Below are positions 29,414 to 43,000 of a stretch of DNA of 64,000 nt, piece by piece (within the stretch, counting starts at the first letter, position 1; every line of letters begins with the position of its first letter). The DNA lies in contig JADANN010000033.1 in the NCBI GenBank assembly GCA_018806985.1, forward strand, positions 1,054,001 through 1,118,000, in the 5' to 3' direction. The notes beneath the pieces are model-generated. The model was not told where the DNA came from, did no database searches, and saw nothing but the letters and a program-made list of their open reading frames with translations. The stretch comes from Angiostrongylus vasorum (Eukaryota; Nematoda; Chromadorea; Rhabditida; Metastrongylidae). Made by a program: the position numbers and the translations under genes.

Positions 29414-29612
29414 CTTCAACGAAGCTGAGATATTTGCAAAACTCTGGACCGCAGGTGCCTATGGTGGGGAACGAACGCGCTATTGTCCTTTCCGGGTAAA
29501 GCGTTCACCACCACACCATGCGGGTCCTTCGTTTCGCCTGTCGCTGAGCTAGTTCTATCGATCTTTTACCATCAGCAATCACCCGTCAACGGGATTGATC
29601 TGGGGAGCCCAA
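29414..29612 (+). repeat. Family D repeat, second of a cluster
   Basis: Starts with the same caacgaagctgagatattt as the first, so the copies come from one segmental duplication, not two insertions. Confidence 0.75.
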
Positions 29613-29765
29613 GTTGGTGAACGCGTTACTCCCCGGAAAGGACAATAGCGCGTTCGTTCCCTCACCATAAGCACCTGCGGTGCAGAGTTTTGCAAATATC
29701 TCAGCTTCGTTGAAGTTATATTTGGCAATGTACCCTGCCATCAAAAAGAGTAGGCAGTAAGTAGA
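29613..29765 (-). repeat. Family D repeat, inverted third copy
   Basis: Reverse complement of the preceding copy, ending catctcagcttcgttgaag-like and atgtaccctgccatcaaaa. Confidence 0.72.
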
Positions 29766-30099
29766 AAGGTTAAAAAATGTTTTCTTTCGTTATTTAATTT
29801 AAAGCTCAGACACTATACAGACGAAAACCTGGCCGTTATGTACTTGTTATCGGTAGCTGTTCCTCTCTCACAGAAAGCTTTGTTGTTGCCCTGAATTTCT
29901 ATCATCCGGGTTGAAATCATTGCGTTGAAACTTTACACTGCGCTTTATGTGACGGTCCCATAGAAGATGATGTTGATGCTCCATTAATGATTAGATAAAC
30001 AAGGACATCACTAGGAAGGAAATCATTCATCTTCAACTATGGTATGGAAAATGTCATTATTTCACAAATTCAAGTAATTAAATGGCAGTCTTCGTGGTG

Positions 30100-30330
30100 A
30101 GCTGTCCGGAATGCGACACGCTTTCCATGTATGAAGTGACGTTTCGCTACTCTGGCCAAGATTTCTTATTCGAGTCCTTAGATTCTCGCGAAGTTGGCTA
30201 CCTTGTGTCTAGGTTTCCTAGAGGACTCTGTCTATTCTTCGCAGTGGTTCACTGTCGATTGAGTTCACCAATGGAAATGTTGAACTCCTTCTCAGCTTGT
30301 TCAACTGGGAGGTACGAATCATTTCACGGT
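30100..30330 (-). repeat. Family B repeat, degenerate part
   Basis: Only gtctaggtttcctagagg and aatgttgaactccttctcag align; the rest is lost. Confidence 0.4.
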
Positions 30331-30884
30331 CGCATTTCATAGTTCAATATCCCGAAACATCATTTTCCCAGGAGCTCGTAAACCATCGTAGATGAATTTC
30401 GCTAATGTCTAGTGACCCGGAATCACTTTCGTTGGCGAAGACGTAGGTCTTAACTATGTGTTCTGTATAAGATGATTAGTCCTTCAGAAGAAAAAAAATG
30501 ATCTTAGGCAGCTGAACTAGCTAATACAATACCTACTACTGCAGAATAGATTGTGTTTATGAGTGCTTACCATTACCAGTCAACAATCAACAATAGCAGT
30601 CCTGTATAAAAGAGCCAAGCCAAGTAGGGTTTCATTCGAGCGGAGCTCCAATCCAAAAAGATTCGACTCGATATGATTAAGGACGACATCGCGAGGACGA
30701 ATGGTTATTTATAATCGACTCCGATCCATTTCTCTCTGAGGACGACGAAGACGGCTAGACGTTGGCCGTGTAAAACTTCTATGAAAACCTCGTCGGGGTA
30801 GCAGTACTACGGTGGTTAGTGAAACCGTCGACCAGGAAGCAAAGGCGCTAATTGAACCCCCACCCCAACGTTCTGCAATCCACG

Positions 30885-31090
30885 TGGGAACACCTTAGCC
30901 CGGCTATCTCCAACATTGCAAGGAGAGTCGACTCAGCATTCTACGAAAAAGCAAACCCTCAAGAAGCCAATACGCGAAATGTTTGAAGACCTTTGTGGAT
31001 AACGGATGTGACGAAAACGAATCGAATGTAGGAAGTGCTAAGATCCTCACAGTGGGTGTGATGACGGGTCATGTAAAAAAGCACCTATGT
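30885..31090 (+). repeat. Family E dispersed repeat
   Basis: Shared core: gaaacgaattgaatgcaag-like stretch preceded by cgcgaaatgttcgaagatc. Present also at 34070-34280, 53420-53665 and 61995-62255; class unknown. Confidence 0.5.
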
Positions 31091-31487
31091 AATCTGAACA
31101 CAAAGGCATCTAAACGTTAGCCGAAAAGAACTATACAAATCTAGTATAGGCTGAATAACCTAAAAATATTGATTATCCACGCCGAAATTAAATGATGGTC
31201 GACTATTAAAAAGGAAACTTCAACGTTTTCTAATCCTGACCGACGTCTATAGGCGTCGAGTTAGGGGTGTGGTGGCTTCAGTTTGCGCTGTCTGACGGCG
31301 ATCTCAAGTCGTAATCGGGTCAAGAGCCGTCACGTCGAGTGGCCTGGGTATATAAATATGAACGGATCGGCGACAATTATAACACTCTACATCTCTTGAA
31401 ACTTGGCCATATTTTAAGCTCTTTAAAAAGAAGCCCTAAGTTATAAAGAACAACTCTGAAAGAACACCTGACTAATTGTGGGATTTC

Positions 31488-31489
31488 AG
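31488..31489 (+). promoter_or_regulatory. Candidate spliced-leader acceptor of the secreted-protein gene
   Basis: AG of ggatttcag, one base before ATG 31491; matches the nematode tttcag consensus. Confidence 0.5.
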
Positions 31490-31490
31490 A

Positions 31491-34400
31491 ATGTTAGCCT
31501 TATTCGTTGTATTGCTTCTGTCTGTACTCACTTCATGCAAGTTGATTCACATAACCATTCGCGAAAATTTCACGCAACCTTGTCCACATGGTCAGTTTGA
31601 AGTGTGCGTTGCTAGTTGTCTACCATTCTACATATATCAACCTACAACATGTAATATATGTATCTTAGAGAAGGTACGGTATGTAGAGGAAATAACTATC
31701 CAGCCTGAAACTTAGCCATTTTAGGTAACAGGATTAGACGAGATCGTTTTTGACACTCATAAATGTTACCGAATTAAGACAACCTTCTTGCCATCAACGT
31801 GTTTTTTTTGAGTTACGCATGTGAATTGAATTCCATTCGTAAATACAGCAAGACGGCTGATATCTAGCTGAAGACAATGTTTTAACTTTTATCTACTGCC
31901 TATTCTTTTTTCATGATTCCCCACCCTAACTAATTGTGTTCAATTCCGATTTGTGCTTCTTGCCATCAATTCCCATTGATGGGTGACCGTTGATGACATT
32001 GTTAATGTAAAAAAACTGGCTGGAAAGGTGAAGCAAAGGCTTTCGTTGGTGCGGTGGATAGCACGTGATCCTCCGGAAACGGTAACTGATGGTTCGAAGC
32101 ACCTGAGGTCCCGCGTTCTGCTCGTATCTCAGGATCCTTAAAGAAAACCATCGTTCTTTGAAAAGCAATTTTATCAGAGAACACTTATCAACCAGATATT
32201 GTAGAGCTGAGAAGTTCGATTAGCGTAAGGATAGAAGTTGATCCAATAATCATCTCCTTACCATAGGGATTCTGTTGCTTTACCATTGATTCTATATAAT
32301 TTTAAAATGTCCATAATGAAGCTGTTAATCAACTGCCTAGTGCGATCACTTCTGTTTCAGTCAAATCGGATATTGTTGATCGAAATTCACTGAAATTCAG
32401 TTTCGATATGATTCCGAGCGATAATGACGACGATGAGGAACCAGATAGGGTGGGTGAACTATTTTAAGACCACCAATCACTATTTGTATATGATAAATGG
32501 AGGATAGTGCTTCGAGATTCCTCGTTACTCAGAGGGTTGGCTTGAGCCCAAGCCTCGGACAAACCTTGTCCTTCATCCATCAGTGACTAGCTAGCTCGTA
32601 TCAGACTTGTTTGGAAGACAAAAAAAACATTGGGTCGGTCTCCAAAAGCCACTGTGTACGGTAAATAAGCATTAAACTATCTCTACGGTGCTACTTATGA
32701 AGTAAAAGCATGGAGCTTCATCAAGGTATTGGTCAACGCCGAACGATTTCTTTAGGTAGCAAATATTTCCATTTAATATCATTAAAAAGTGCGGAAAGTG
32801 CAGGAGAAAAGAGGACGAGGTGTATAAGCAGCTATTTAATGACTTGCATTCGGGTTTATGGATGCTGCCGCATGTTGAAAACCCTACGGAAAGCTCCATT
32901 CTGAACCTAATAATATACAAACAACCTTTCTCAGACGAGTTCATTGAAAAGTAATCTGACTGCCAATTCACTGTTATTTCAATCCTAGTTGTTATAATTT
33001 AAAGCTCTCGACGTTGATCAATTCCTGAGGGATGCGCTACGCACTCGACTTCATTAAGCATCGTTAAAGTTAACTGAATGCATATCAGGCCTGTAAAATG
33101 AATCGTGGTGGACCACTGATGTACCGAGGCAGCACTGCTATCCTCTCAGACAGGTCTGGTATCAATTTGCCAACCCCGGAAGGATGGAAAGCTTGGTGGG
33201 CCTGGGGCACAGGGATCGATCCCGTGTGTATTGCAGAGCGCCTCTGACCACTGCGCTACACGCCCCCATCATATGGAATAGGAATGTAGAATATACGGAA
33301 ATAGACACCACATAGCTACAAAACAGTTCTAAATGATGAGAGCATGTGGTTGATATGGTGGACCATAGTGTTGTAAAGGAAATAATAGCATACATACCAT
33401 GCGCACTCTTAGAGCGATGAAGCGATGTATCTAGTATAATACTGTGATATTCTCAACCACTCAAGATCCTCCAGTTATTGAAGCAATACCGTTTACTGTC
33501 AAAAACCAGCGTAGTTGGAAAACTAGAGGTGGTAGGTACTGAATTCCGGGAATGTCAATCATATACCAGAACGACAAAAATGGAGTCGGTTATTGGAGTT
33601 CCCATGAAGAACTTGGAAGGATGGTACCACAGTTTAGGGATTTTTTGGTATAAAAATAAAGTCGGCCTCAAATAAGAGTATGAAAACGGGTGCGGTAATC
33701 CACACTTAGATACGGTGTTTAGGGAGACAACTTATCCGCAACGTAGATAGTTTGCTAAAATTTCCCATTACATGGCGTTTTCAGGTGGTTCTTACTGATA
33801 TTCACGGTGAATCACGATCAATATCGTTTCCTGGCTGTTATAGAGCGAAAATATCGTTTAGAATGAAAAAACCGTTGAAAAACCCGTGAGTCAAATTCAT
33901 AAACAATTTCGTATCACATGTTAACTATAGGCTCTGAACGCGTAGTGGCTTGAATTAAAGGCAATGCATACCTACTGGCTCAGTTCCGGCGTGAGTCCTC
34001 CACTCCATGCATCCGATGTCGAAGATTTGGTACTACACGTACCTATGGAAAACTACCTCAGATCCACAATTTTCGGCCACAGCCTCTATGGTGAAGACAT
34101 GGAACGTGGAGCTATACCAGAACTCCAAGGAGGATCAATGCGTCCAGCATTCAGAGATTAGCAAGACAAAACCTTCAATGAGTAACCGAACGTATATGCA
34201 AATCAGAAGACCATCGTAGATAACAGATCAGAGGAAACGAATCGCATAAAGGAAATGCTAGGATCCACGCCATATATGATAACGGTTTATATAAATATAA
34301 TTCAGTAAATAAAGTAATCTTCAATCAGCGTTCTTTCAACCTAGGTACATATGTTCCACTAAAGGCTGTCCATTATAACCAGAACGATGCTGAGGTATTC

Positions 34401-37400
34401 TGCAAAACGTAGACACCGAGCCAAATCAAACCACGATTGTCATTTCCGAGGGGTCGCGTATTACACATTGCACCACGGAATCACCTGGTTTGCGTTTCTC
34501 TCAGCTAGTTTTCTACCTAACGCTGTCATCAGCAATCACCCATCAGCGGCACTGTCCATTACTGTGTGACATGTTGTGACATAACACTTACATCGGTACC
34601 TGCATAGCCCACATGGACACAACATTCTTCAAGGAGATAAATCCTGTCATTCTTTTTTTTTGCTAGGCTTCCGTTTAATGAGACGTAGGCAATTTCATGG
34701 TGCGAAATTTCTTTGAAAACTCACCATCAGCGGACAGAAAAACTGTTCTCTTGAAAGCCAGGTTTAAGCATGTACTCCATTGGCGGTAATTTTTCGCATA
34801 TAAGTAACTCTTTTTTGTTAGTGTGACTGATGTAGAGCATCTGTTTGTCGCCTCCAGCTATAGTCTTTCACAGAAATCCCTTTCGGTCTGGACGAAAAAG
34901 AATTACTTCGAGTACTTATTTAGAAAGTAGAAAGTACCAAATAAGTTGACAAGGAATTCGTCTTTAGTACATCCTAAGTTTGGTGGCCAAGAATTTTCAA
35001 ATGGCACCGTTAGGGCAAAAAACTGCCTGAGAGAAAGAGAAAGTAAGGGCCTCTGCGGTGCAGTGGACAACATGTAACCCCCCAGAAAAGATAGTCGTGG
35101 GTTGGATGTTGGACCGGAGTTTCAAGTTTTCCAAATATCTCACCATCATTATGGTTACATTTCACATAACAGCCTACCACGAAGAAAATAGTAGAGCAGC
35201 AAATGAAAAGTTAAACGTGGTACCTTCCAAATGCTCATCAATTGTCATGTGGTATATTCAATGAGTCGTCTTACCGTCTCAATTCGAAACTGATAGCGTC
35301 TTTATAGAAAAACCTAAAAAGTAGCATAAAACTTTATCTCCACAATGATTTGCTTTTTCTTTAACCACTATATGTTCCTTAGCATTGGACCAGGGTAATA
35401 TTGCAGATACATCGAGGCATTTCTTCAACTCGGCCAGAATATTCCGTGCCGCTCTGGTGGCCGAACCTTTGTGTCTAATGTCTGCACAAACATCACTCAA
35501 GCAAATTGGTGTCCACAAAGTAAGAATAGCCAGTTGAGAGGCATGTTGATGAATAAGGACACATGGTTGGTGACTAGAATTCAAACTTTTTAATAGTCGA
35601 ATCCCTAATGTAAAGCTTTTAGTAAGATCGGTCTTATTTTAAGTGAAGGTTTTCTTACGGCACTCTCTTTGCAACAGGTTTCACCTCGTATTTGATATAC
35701 CACATTCTTCACTCTTGATTCAAATAATCTATGACCCATGAAGGAATTAAATATGTTGTGTATATAATAAATACTTGAAACCAAAGCCTTCATTTAGCCA
35801 ATTCTGTCATGTTTGTGATACGATTAAAGCAGAAGCTACTAAAGAGACGAGCGACTGGAAGCGCTATGTCTTCAATGAGGGATCTGAGAAATGTGACACG
35901 ACGTCGGATCAACAAACACTTTATTTCAAGGTGAGAGTCTGGAAAGTGGATAAAAGCCAATATCATTTGTGATTGTTGATAGCACCGATAGAGTAAGAAA
36001 GTGGCTGCAAGAAAGGCAAATCAAGAGCCTCGGTTGGTGTAGTGGAAACATGTGAGCCCCCTGAAAGGGTAGTCACGGGTTCAGAGTCCAGCTGAGGTTC
36101 CGAGTTTTATTCATATCTCAGCATCCTTGCGGTGATATCAATTCCTTGTCCCGTTATGGTGATAAAGTGCGGATGTAAGCCGACCCTGAAGCTTTGAGGA
36201 TCTGTGGATTTCCCTGCCCGCTAGGATGCTGAGTACAGATCGACCGTGATATTCCGCGGGAAGCCGAGAAAGGTTTGTTTGGAGCGCGGTGCCAAGTCTT
36301 CACCACAGAGGGTTATCTACCTTTAGGTATTGGTGAAATGGAGGGAAGTGCTTTTTTTCGACTCGGATTCTTCCAAGACGATACCGATACCTGTAAGGGG
36401 TGAAAACGCTGCTACTAGTTGACCGACCGTTCTAGGAGGATGTAGCAACACGAATTCCACCGTAAGGATAACAAACACTAAAATGTTTGAAAGTGCGGAT
36501 CAGACCGAAAGGCCCCAGAGTTCCTATTTTGGTACCTACTTATTTACTTCGATACTTTGATGGCCCGTCTGCACTGATTGTGCGGGACCTAGCATAATTT
36601 CCAATTTTTCGGAGTTTTGGTGGTATAGCCACTGTGGTTTAATGGAGTTCTGAGGTCAGCCTAGGCAGTCTGTACCGGGTCGCCACCATCACAGGCAGTC
36701 GCGGCCACTGCGGATCAGAGACAAATTTGCCGCCATGCGACTAGCCTAGCACGGTGGTGGATCCTGGTATTGGTTCACTTTTAGCTGGGCTTTCTGATAG
36801 ATGCATGCCCATCCCCCGCTCCTTCTCAGCTTGGGAGGCCCTCTTGGCTGAAGGAATGAATCCGCCGCTTTATATCACAGTCCGGCACCCAGGAACAGGT
36901 CTCAGCCACGATGAGGCGTTAAACGGCTGGGAGGATTTTGATTCTGTGCATAAAGAATCCGGAATTTTACAAGCTATAGTGATTGTTTCTCAATGTCTAC
37001 TTTAGATTTGCACACCAAGACGTAGTGAACTGAACGAACAGCACAGTGATATGCGCGATAAGCTGAACGAGTACTGGAACTATCTCAAACAGGTTAGAGA
37101 CAGCATGTTTTAAATCACGAAGAAGAAGCCGACCTGTTTCTCGACCTGTGCTTTAATTTTTCATATCAGCTATTATATTAAAAAGGATAAAGCTCTCGGC
37201 GTTGAACAATCCCTGAGGGATGCGCCAAGCATTCAACATCATCAAGCATCGTTTGGAGTTGATTGAATGCATATCTGGCCTTCACAATGACTCGCGGTGG
37301 GGCCTACCGATGTACCGAGCCAGTGCTGCTATCCTTCCAGACAAGTCCGGTACCAATTTGCCGACCCCGGGGGATGGAAGGCTTGGCGGGCCATGGGTGC

Positions 37401-38657
37401 GGGGATCGATCCCACGTGTGTCGCAGTGGCGCCTCCAACCACTGCGCCACACGCGCCCCTATCTGCTGTTACATTAGTGCTATGAAGTTGAAAACACTAG
37501 CTAAGCCGACTATCGCGGAAGCTGTGATGTACGAATAAGTAACGACATCTGTCTGGTTCTACTTTAGGGAATTCTCACTGCCGTTGTGCACGTATTGAAC
37601 CGACCTGAATCCGAAACGCATCGACGCCAACAATGCCAGAAGATGTGCAACACGTATTCGAGCAAATCCGGTGTCAGTCACAGATACCGAGTAAGTTCAA
37701 CCAATCTATGTCAGCTGGACTAACATATTAGAAATGTAAGTCAATTTCGTATGGCACCTTCCCTAAATAGGAGTTGATCCATCAGTAAAAGAGGGAAATT
37801 ATTCTATTTCTATGGGAAGACCGACTTACTGAAATGAACAAAAAGGAGATAAACGAGAAAAGGATACCTGAACGAAGCCTTAAGCAACCAATGACTTTAT
37901 ATGCTTCCCCTATACAGTTTACCATCTCAAAGGTGTATTGTTTCTTATTGAACAGCCTAGAGCGCGTGTAGTGCAATGGTCGGAGGCGTCCTGCAATACA
38001 CATGCGATCGATTCCCGCGCCCATGGCCCACCAACCCTTCCATCCCTTCAGGGTCGGCGAATTGGTACCAGCCTTGTCTTCTGGGAGGACAGCAGCACTG
38101 GCTCGATACATCGTTAGGCCATCATGAGTCATTCTGAAGGCGAGATATCCATTCAATCACCTCCAAACGATGCTTGATGAAGTCGAATGCACGGCACATC
38201 CCTCACGAAATGATCAACACCGAGAGCTTCATCCTTATTTGTCTGAATGAAGACGGTCAATTACTGTAGCCTCGTCCTTCTTTTTTATTGAACAGCGTTG
38301 CAGAGAATTTCCATTCTCCATAAATCCATAAGAGAATAAGCCTATGTCAGTAAACACCACCTTCTTGGACTAAGTGTCGTAACAAGACGGCACATTTGCA
38401 TCCGATATAAATAGATCGGTGACTGTCTGCATTGTATTTACTACTCGAATGGAAATGCTTACTGCGTGATCCTTTGTTGAGTCCAAATATCTTAGGTATC
38501 AAAGGTAACTAACCTCATCTCCAAACATACTGGGGCACTCGAATCTGAGATAACTGGTGGTGAGGAAGCAGATGGAACTTGGTCAAATCTGTCTCTCAAA
38601 TCTCAGGTCCTACTGATAGAAGTATGCGAGACCAAAACAGACTTACTTATTACATGA
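31491..38657 (+). CDS. Putative secreted cysteine-bearing protein, family not recognised
   Basis: I do not recognise this protein. Seven exons chain in phase: 31491-31659, 32361-32449, 33785-33885, 35798-35930, 37006-37092, 37568-37690, 38607-38657; total 753 bases, 250 residues. A signal peptide is clear (MLALFVVLLLSVLTSC). Cysteines follow in CPHGQFEVCVASC, then an acidic stretch (SDNDDDEEPD), a single Cys in SFPGCYRAK, a CxxC pair in QFCHVCDTIK, and QQCQKMC near the C-terminus, ending VCETKTDLLIT. The ATG follows a consensus tttcag by one base, suggesting spliced-leader addition. Exon 1 may instead end at 31650, which has the same phase. The last exon is the least certain because it is only 17 codons. 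AATAAA occurs at 38957. Even Cys spacing suggests an extracellular, disulfide-bonded product; any function is unknown. Introns contain SINE copies of families A, B, C and D. Confidence 0.68.
31890..32140 (+). repeat. Family C tRNA-like repeat
   Basis: Contains ttcgttggtgcggtggata and atgatccttaaag-type end; intron 1 of the secreted-protein gene. Confidence 0.5.
33001..33267 (-). repeat. Family A SINE
   Basis: Full length; intron 2 of the secreted-protein gene. Confidence 0.82.
34070..34280 (+). repeat. Family E repeat, degenerate
   Basis: Only gaggaaacgaatcgcataa and the flanking ggatcc region match. Confidence 0.35.
34380..34570 (+). repeat. Family D repeat, diverged
   Basis: gatgctgaggtattctgcaa and gcgtttctctcagctagttt; third-intron position in the secreted-protein gene. 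Confidence 0.5.
34995..35190 (+). repeat. Family C tRNA-like repeat
   Basis: Head cctctgcggtgcagtggaca, tail atatctcaccatcattatgg. Confidence 0.55.
35990..36140 (+). repeat. Family C tRNA-like repeat
   Basis: Close to consensus (cctcggttggtgtagtggaa), just downstream of the secreted-protein exon at 35798-35930. Confidence 0.65.
36550..36934 (-). repeat. Family B repeat
   Basis: Full length, in intron 4 of the secreted-protein gene. Confidence 0.8.
37182..37458 (-). repeat. Family A SINE
   Basis: Well preserved; imperfect flanking repeats (atcagctattatatta / atctgctgttacatta) suggest its target-site duplication. Confidence 0.85.
37959..38285 (+). repeat. Family A SINE with flanking direct repeats
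   Basis: Flanked by ttattgaacagc on both sides (37947-37958 and 38286-38297), a likely target-site duplication; the interval includes about 45 bp beyond the usual tail. Confidence 0.78.
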
Positions 38658-39089
38658 CATTGGATGTCTTTAATTCTACGGATGAGCAGAAAACTAGAAC
38701 ACTCTCTAATCCTTTCATCGAAGGCACCAATCGTTTTATACTTTCTATGACATTGAAAGTATTTATTAATATTTGTTCTAGAGCACTCTTCTGAAGTCAA
38801 TCGAGTCGTTGTGCACACCACGTGACACATATGCGGCATGCGTCTACCACACAATGAAATTTGACATCAACGACTCCTGACTGCACAGATGGACCATTGA
38901 CTGCTGTAAACTTGATTTCTACTTATTTATGATTGTTACGGATCCATAGCTTCTCCAATAAACAACTTCTATGCCACAGAGACAGTTCACTCACCCAGAC
39001 GGATGGACAGAACTTCTAGGACTCATGGACTTACTGGGCAGCGTAAACACAGTGATATTGCTTAGAAGATTACTGAAAGTTGTATGGAT

Positions 39090-39325
39090 GATGTTAACCT
39101 TTTCTTTACTGGCCACTTGTTTTTCACGACAGGGTACGATGTAAAATGCAATTACTATGATGCTGAGATATTCGCAAAACTTGAACCCCAGGCCAGATCG
39201 AACCGCTATTACCCTTTCCGGAGGCTCACGTGTTACGCGCGGCACCACCGGTCGAAAAGGGTAATCGCGTTTCGATCTGGCCTGGGGGTCCAAGTTTTGC
39301 AAATGTCTCAGCATCATAATGGCTG
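39090..39325. repeat. Family C inverted pair
   Basis: Two copies in opposite orientation meet near 39245, giving a long hairpin (ctgagatattcgcaaaactt at 39162 against its complement by 39310). Confidence 0.65.
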
Positions 39326-39555
39326 TACTGATAGTTCAAGAAATTTCGCTTCTACAAACACACCACGAAATCGGCCGTGGTTCAAGGCAATAGAACTGTG
39401 CTCAGCTTCACCAAATCTTCATATTGCGTGCCTATTGCCAGCTTGTCTTTCGAGAGAAATCATCTAGTGAAGAATGTGAACTCTGACCAAGGTCAAGTGG
39501 AATCGTGCAGCACATCGCTACAATTACCCTGTGTTGATATGTATAGACAGACTTA

Positions 39556-39895
39556 AGCTATGTGTTGCGCGGTGGTTATAGGTGCTCTACAATTCACATT
39601 TTGGTTTCTGATTCGATCAACCACCTAGTCTATATCAAACAGAATGAGAGCAAGGCAATCCCAAATTATCACCAGCTATCAGGACCACGCCGTTCATCAT
39701 TGTTGGTTCGGAAAATTGGTCTTCAGACTTGTCTGGGCAGATAGCAGCACTGACTTCATACATAGGTAGGCCACCGCAAGTTATTGTATAGACCAGATAT
39801 GCAGTCTTTAGTCACCTCTAACGATGCTTAATGAAGTCGAAAGCATGGTGAATCCCTCAGGGATAGATCAACGCCAAGAGCTTTTCCTTTAACCT
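39556..39895 (+). repeat. Family A SINE, diverged, with insertions
   Basis: Degenerate head (tgttgcgcggtggttatagg) and an expanded first half; the tail is well kept. Confidence 0.6.
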
Positions 39896-40003
39896 TTTAC
39901 ATATGACATATCTATACATGTATTTATAAATGTCATCTAAGTTGCTCGATGTTGTCATTTGGATTAAAGAAAACAGGAAACACAGTGGACACCTAGTGTT
40001 CAG

Positions 40004-43000
40004 CTATAACGTGGTCTTTGTAATATTATTGCTAGTAAAATACACAAATAGAGCAGCAGCGGCGAGACGTGACGTCAGATCCTCTTGTTCAACTCCATGT
40101 GCCCACTCAACCGATCCCCAAGTTTCCGCTTGAGTTCTTTGCTCCAGTGTGGCACAGTGAACAGCTTCTTCGGCACCCATTTGAAATGTGACTACAGAAT
40201 ACGGTAGCAGTACGCTTTTCAACGATTCAACGGCATACTGCATGCCAACCAGCGTCCATAGATTGTATGAGTTGAGCCATTTCTCAACTACGCGTGAATC
40301 TCTCGAGGAAACCACGTCAGAATCTAGATATATAGTTCTCAATCTAATAGAAAACTGATCGAGAAAGCTAGAAATTTTCCACAGAAAGCTGTAAGGATAG
40401 GAATTACAGGTTTGGTAGATGATGAGATCAGCTATTCCTTCCACAGCGTGATAGAAGAAAATCAGCAACATTATATAAGAAAAAATAAAACGAAATGAAA
40501 GTTAATTCACTTTCAAAAACATGATTTCACAAGAAAAAAAGCATGGATTGCTGGTAATATCAGAGGCTGTGCAATTTGAAATTAGATTAGCGAAGCCATT
40601 TGATAGGGAAACATACGTGGACCGGTCATATAATGAGAAGAACGGACGACAGATGGACGAAAAGAACTCTAGAGTGGACTCCACGAAGATGCATCGGTCT
40701 CCTAGGACGGCCACATACACGTTGGGCGGACGTGTTCGTAACTAAAGTTAATCAGTTGTACATGCAGCTGCAGTTCTTCTACAGATCACTGTGTGAGACT
40801 CGCACACTCCATCATGCTCGAATAAAACCAAAACCATGGGCGACAATTGCGAGAGAAAGAAACGAATGGCAAATGTGCTGGAATCAGGGCAACTCGTGTA
40901 GACGGACCGTTCAAGTGTGCAAGTAAGTAATATCAAAGGTAAACTATCACATCGTTCTAAGCATTTCCAAAAAAAAAACTGAAGGACAGTGGCATGCTTT
41001 ACCACAGCATAGAAACGCAGCGCTCAGGGATTCCGAGTAATACGTGCACGGCCGCCGATTTGATCGCCAGACCAATCAAGCGTCGACAAATTCGTAGCAG
41101 ACTCGTTTTGTAAACACATCCACAAATTCCAGTGACTGCCAGTGTTGAAGAGCTAGGGATGATCTAGCAGAACTATCCCAGGATTCCATTGTTCCAATAA
41201 TTTCGAACAGCTACCAGCACGATATTCGTGATGAAGGGATAAACATCAAGCAGCAGCCGAACTCAGAAGGAAATGTGCACACATTTATGCGTAAACTATA
41301 CAATAAAATTAAATAAATAAACCCATACAATAAAGTTAAATAAATGAACAAACATTTCGGCAGGTCCATAGAAAAGGAAACAAAAAGATCGCACACCAAG
41401 TAAATTTTTAGACGGTTTGAATGATGTGCCTAGACCCTTGTTAGCATGATCGATTATAGGTTGCCAGTACTGCTGCTGGTATCTTTCTAATTTCTCGCTC
41501 TCGTTATTCCAGAACAACACCGTATCTCCATGAAGGTATTCCAATATTCTTGCCGTTATAGAGACTCTAAACCATTCAAAATTTACTCTTAATGTTATGT
41601 TTATATTGGTAAACTGTTCCTTAACTATCAAGTGCAAATGCGATATTTACTGCTACCTTAAATATTGACAGACTTTAAATTCCAATAAGTACTCAGTCAT
41701 TGTCAAAACACAGACAGTCATTAGGTATATTCAGCAGACAGGACTCTATATGTGAAGAGATGTGCTTAATGAGGTCATACCAAGACGCTACCCCAAAAGA
41801 AGCAAGATTTTCTGAAGACTTCTTAAGACTGAAGGCAAGGAAACCTTTCAAAAAAAAATAGATTAAAAAAAATAAAGCACTCAGCGTTGATCAATCCCCT
41901 GAAGCATGGCCATGCATTCGACTTCATTAAGCATCGCTGGAGGCGAATGAATATATACCTGGCCTTTACTATGACTCGTGGTGGCCTTACTGATGTATCG
42001 AGTCAGTGCTGCAAACCTCCCAGACAATTCTGGTACCAATCTGCCAACCGCAGAGGGATGGACCACTTGGCAAGCCATGGGCGCGGGATCAATCCCATGT
42101 GTTTATTTATATGATCTTATAAACTGATCTTCCTCAGCTGATGCGAGGTTGGTATAGGTCGTCGTTGTCGTTGTCGTTGTTGTTGGTGTTGTTGGTCGTT
42201 GGCTGACGTCTCGGCGATTTCGTCTTCCTCAGAGTCTGGACGTATTTTATATCAGAATATTTTAATTATTCGGTGGAAAAGACTAAAGTATTAATGAAGA
42301 TCAAAGTTTTAAATAGATGGTGGGTTAGGATGCTACGGTCAAACTGAAAGGCTACTCATCGTGATGTTACGAGTGGGACTGGCCTACGCGTTATTCATGT
42401 GGGGTCGCGAGCACGACACACCCCGGGGTCAAAATGTCGTTTTGAAATAGGGCGCCAGGTCACGTGTGATAGTGAGCCATTGGTCTTTTCCGGTTCATCT
42501 TTGGATTTTTGAAATTTATCCAAAACGCCTCAAGAGTTTTTTTGCCCGTTGATGTTTTCGACTCCTGCGCTAAGATCCATACAGTCACTTCAAAATCACC
42601 GCCGTTGTGCTTTTGTGCCCTATGCGTACCTAGAGGAGTGTTTTGACGAATTTTAACTTTCCCATCTAGATGTTCTTTTATGCGGACACAAGGTGGTCTA
42701 CCCGGTTTCCCCAATATATTCCTCACCGCATGCGTTACATGAGATCAAGTATATTATACCTGAACTCATGCAATCCCCGTCTCTCCCGTTAGGACAGATC
42801 ATACAGTTTTCTGAGCTGCACAAAAGACACGGTTGCAAACTAACTATGGTATTGGGTGGGATGTCAATAATCGTTATATAATTTTCAAAACCATTTCTTC
42901 TTAAGCATCTCTTAATGGCGTAACTTATTTCATTTGATATGAAGGGTAGCTTAAAAGGGATCTTACTTACGTCCGAAACATTATTTTGGGGAACTACCCT

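Noticed and set aside
42120..42190. GTC/GTT-rich tract as an independent microsatellite
   Set aside because: The complementary tract at the other PLE end shows that it is part of the element terminus.
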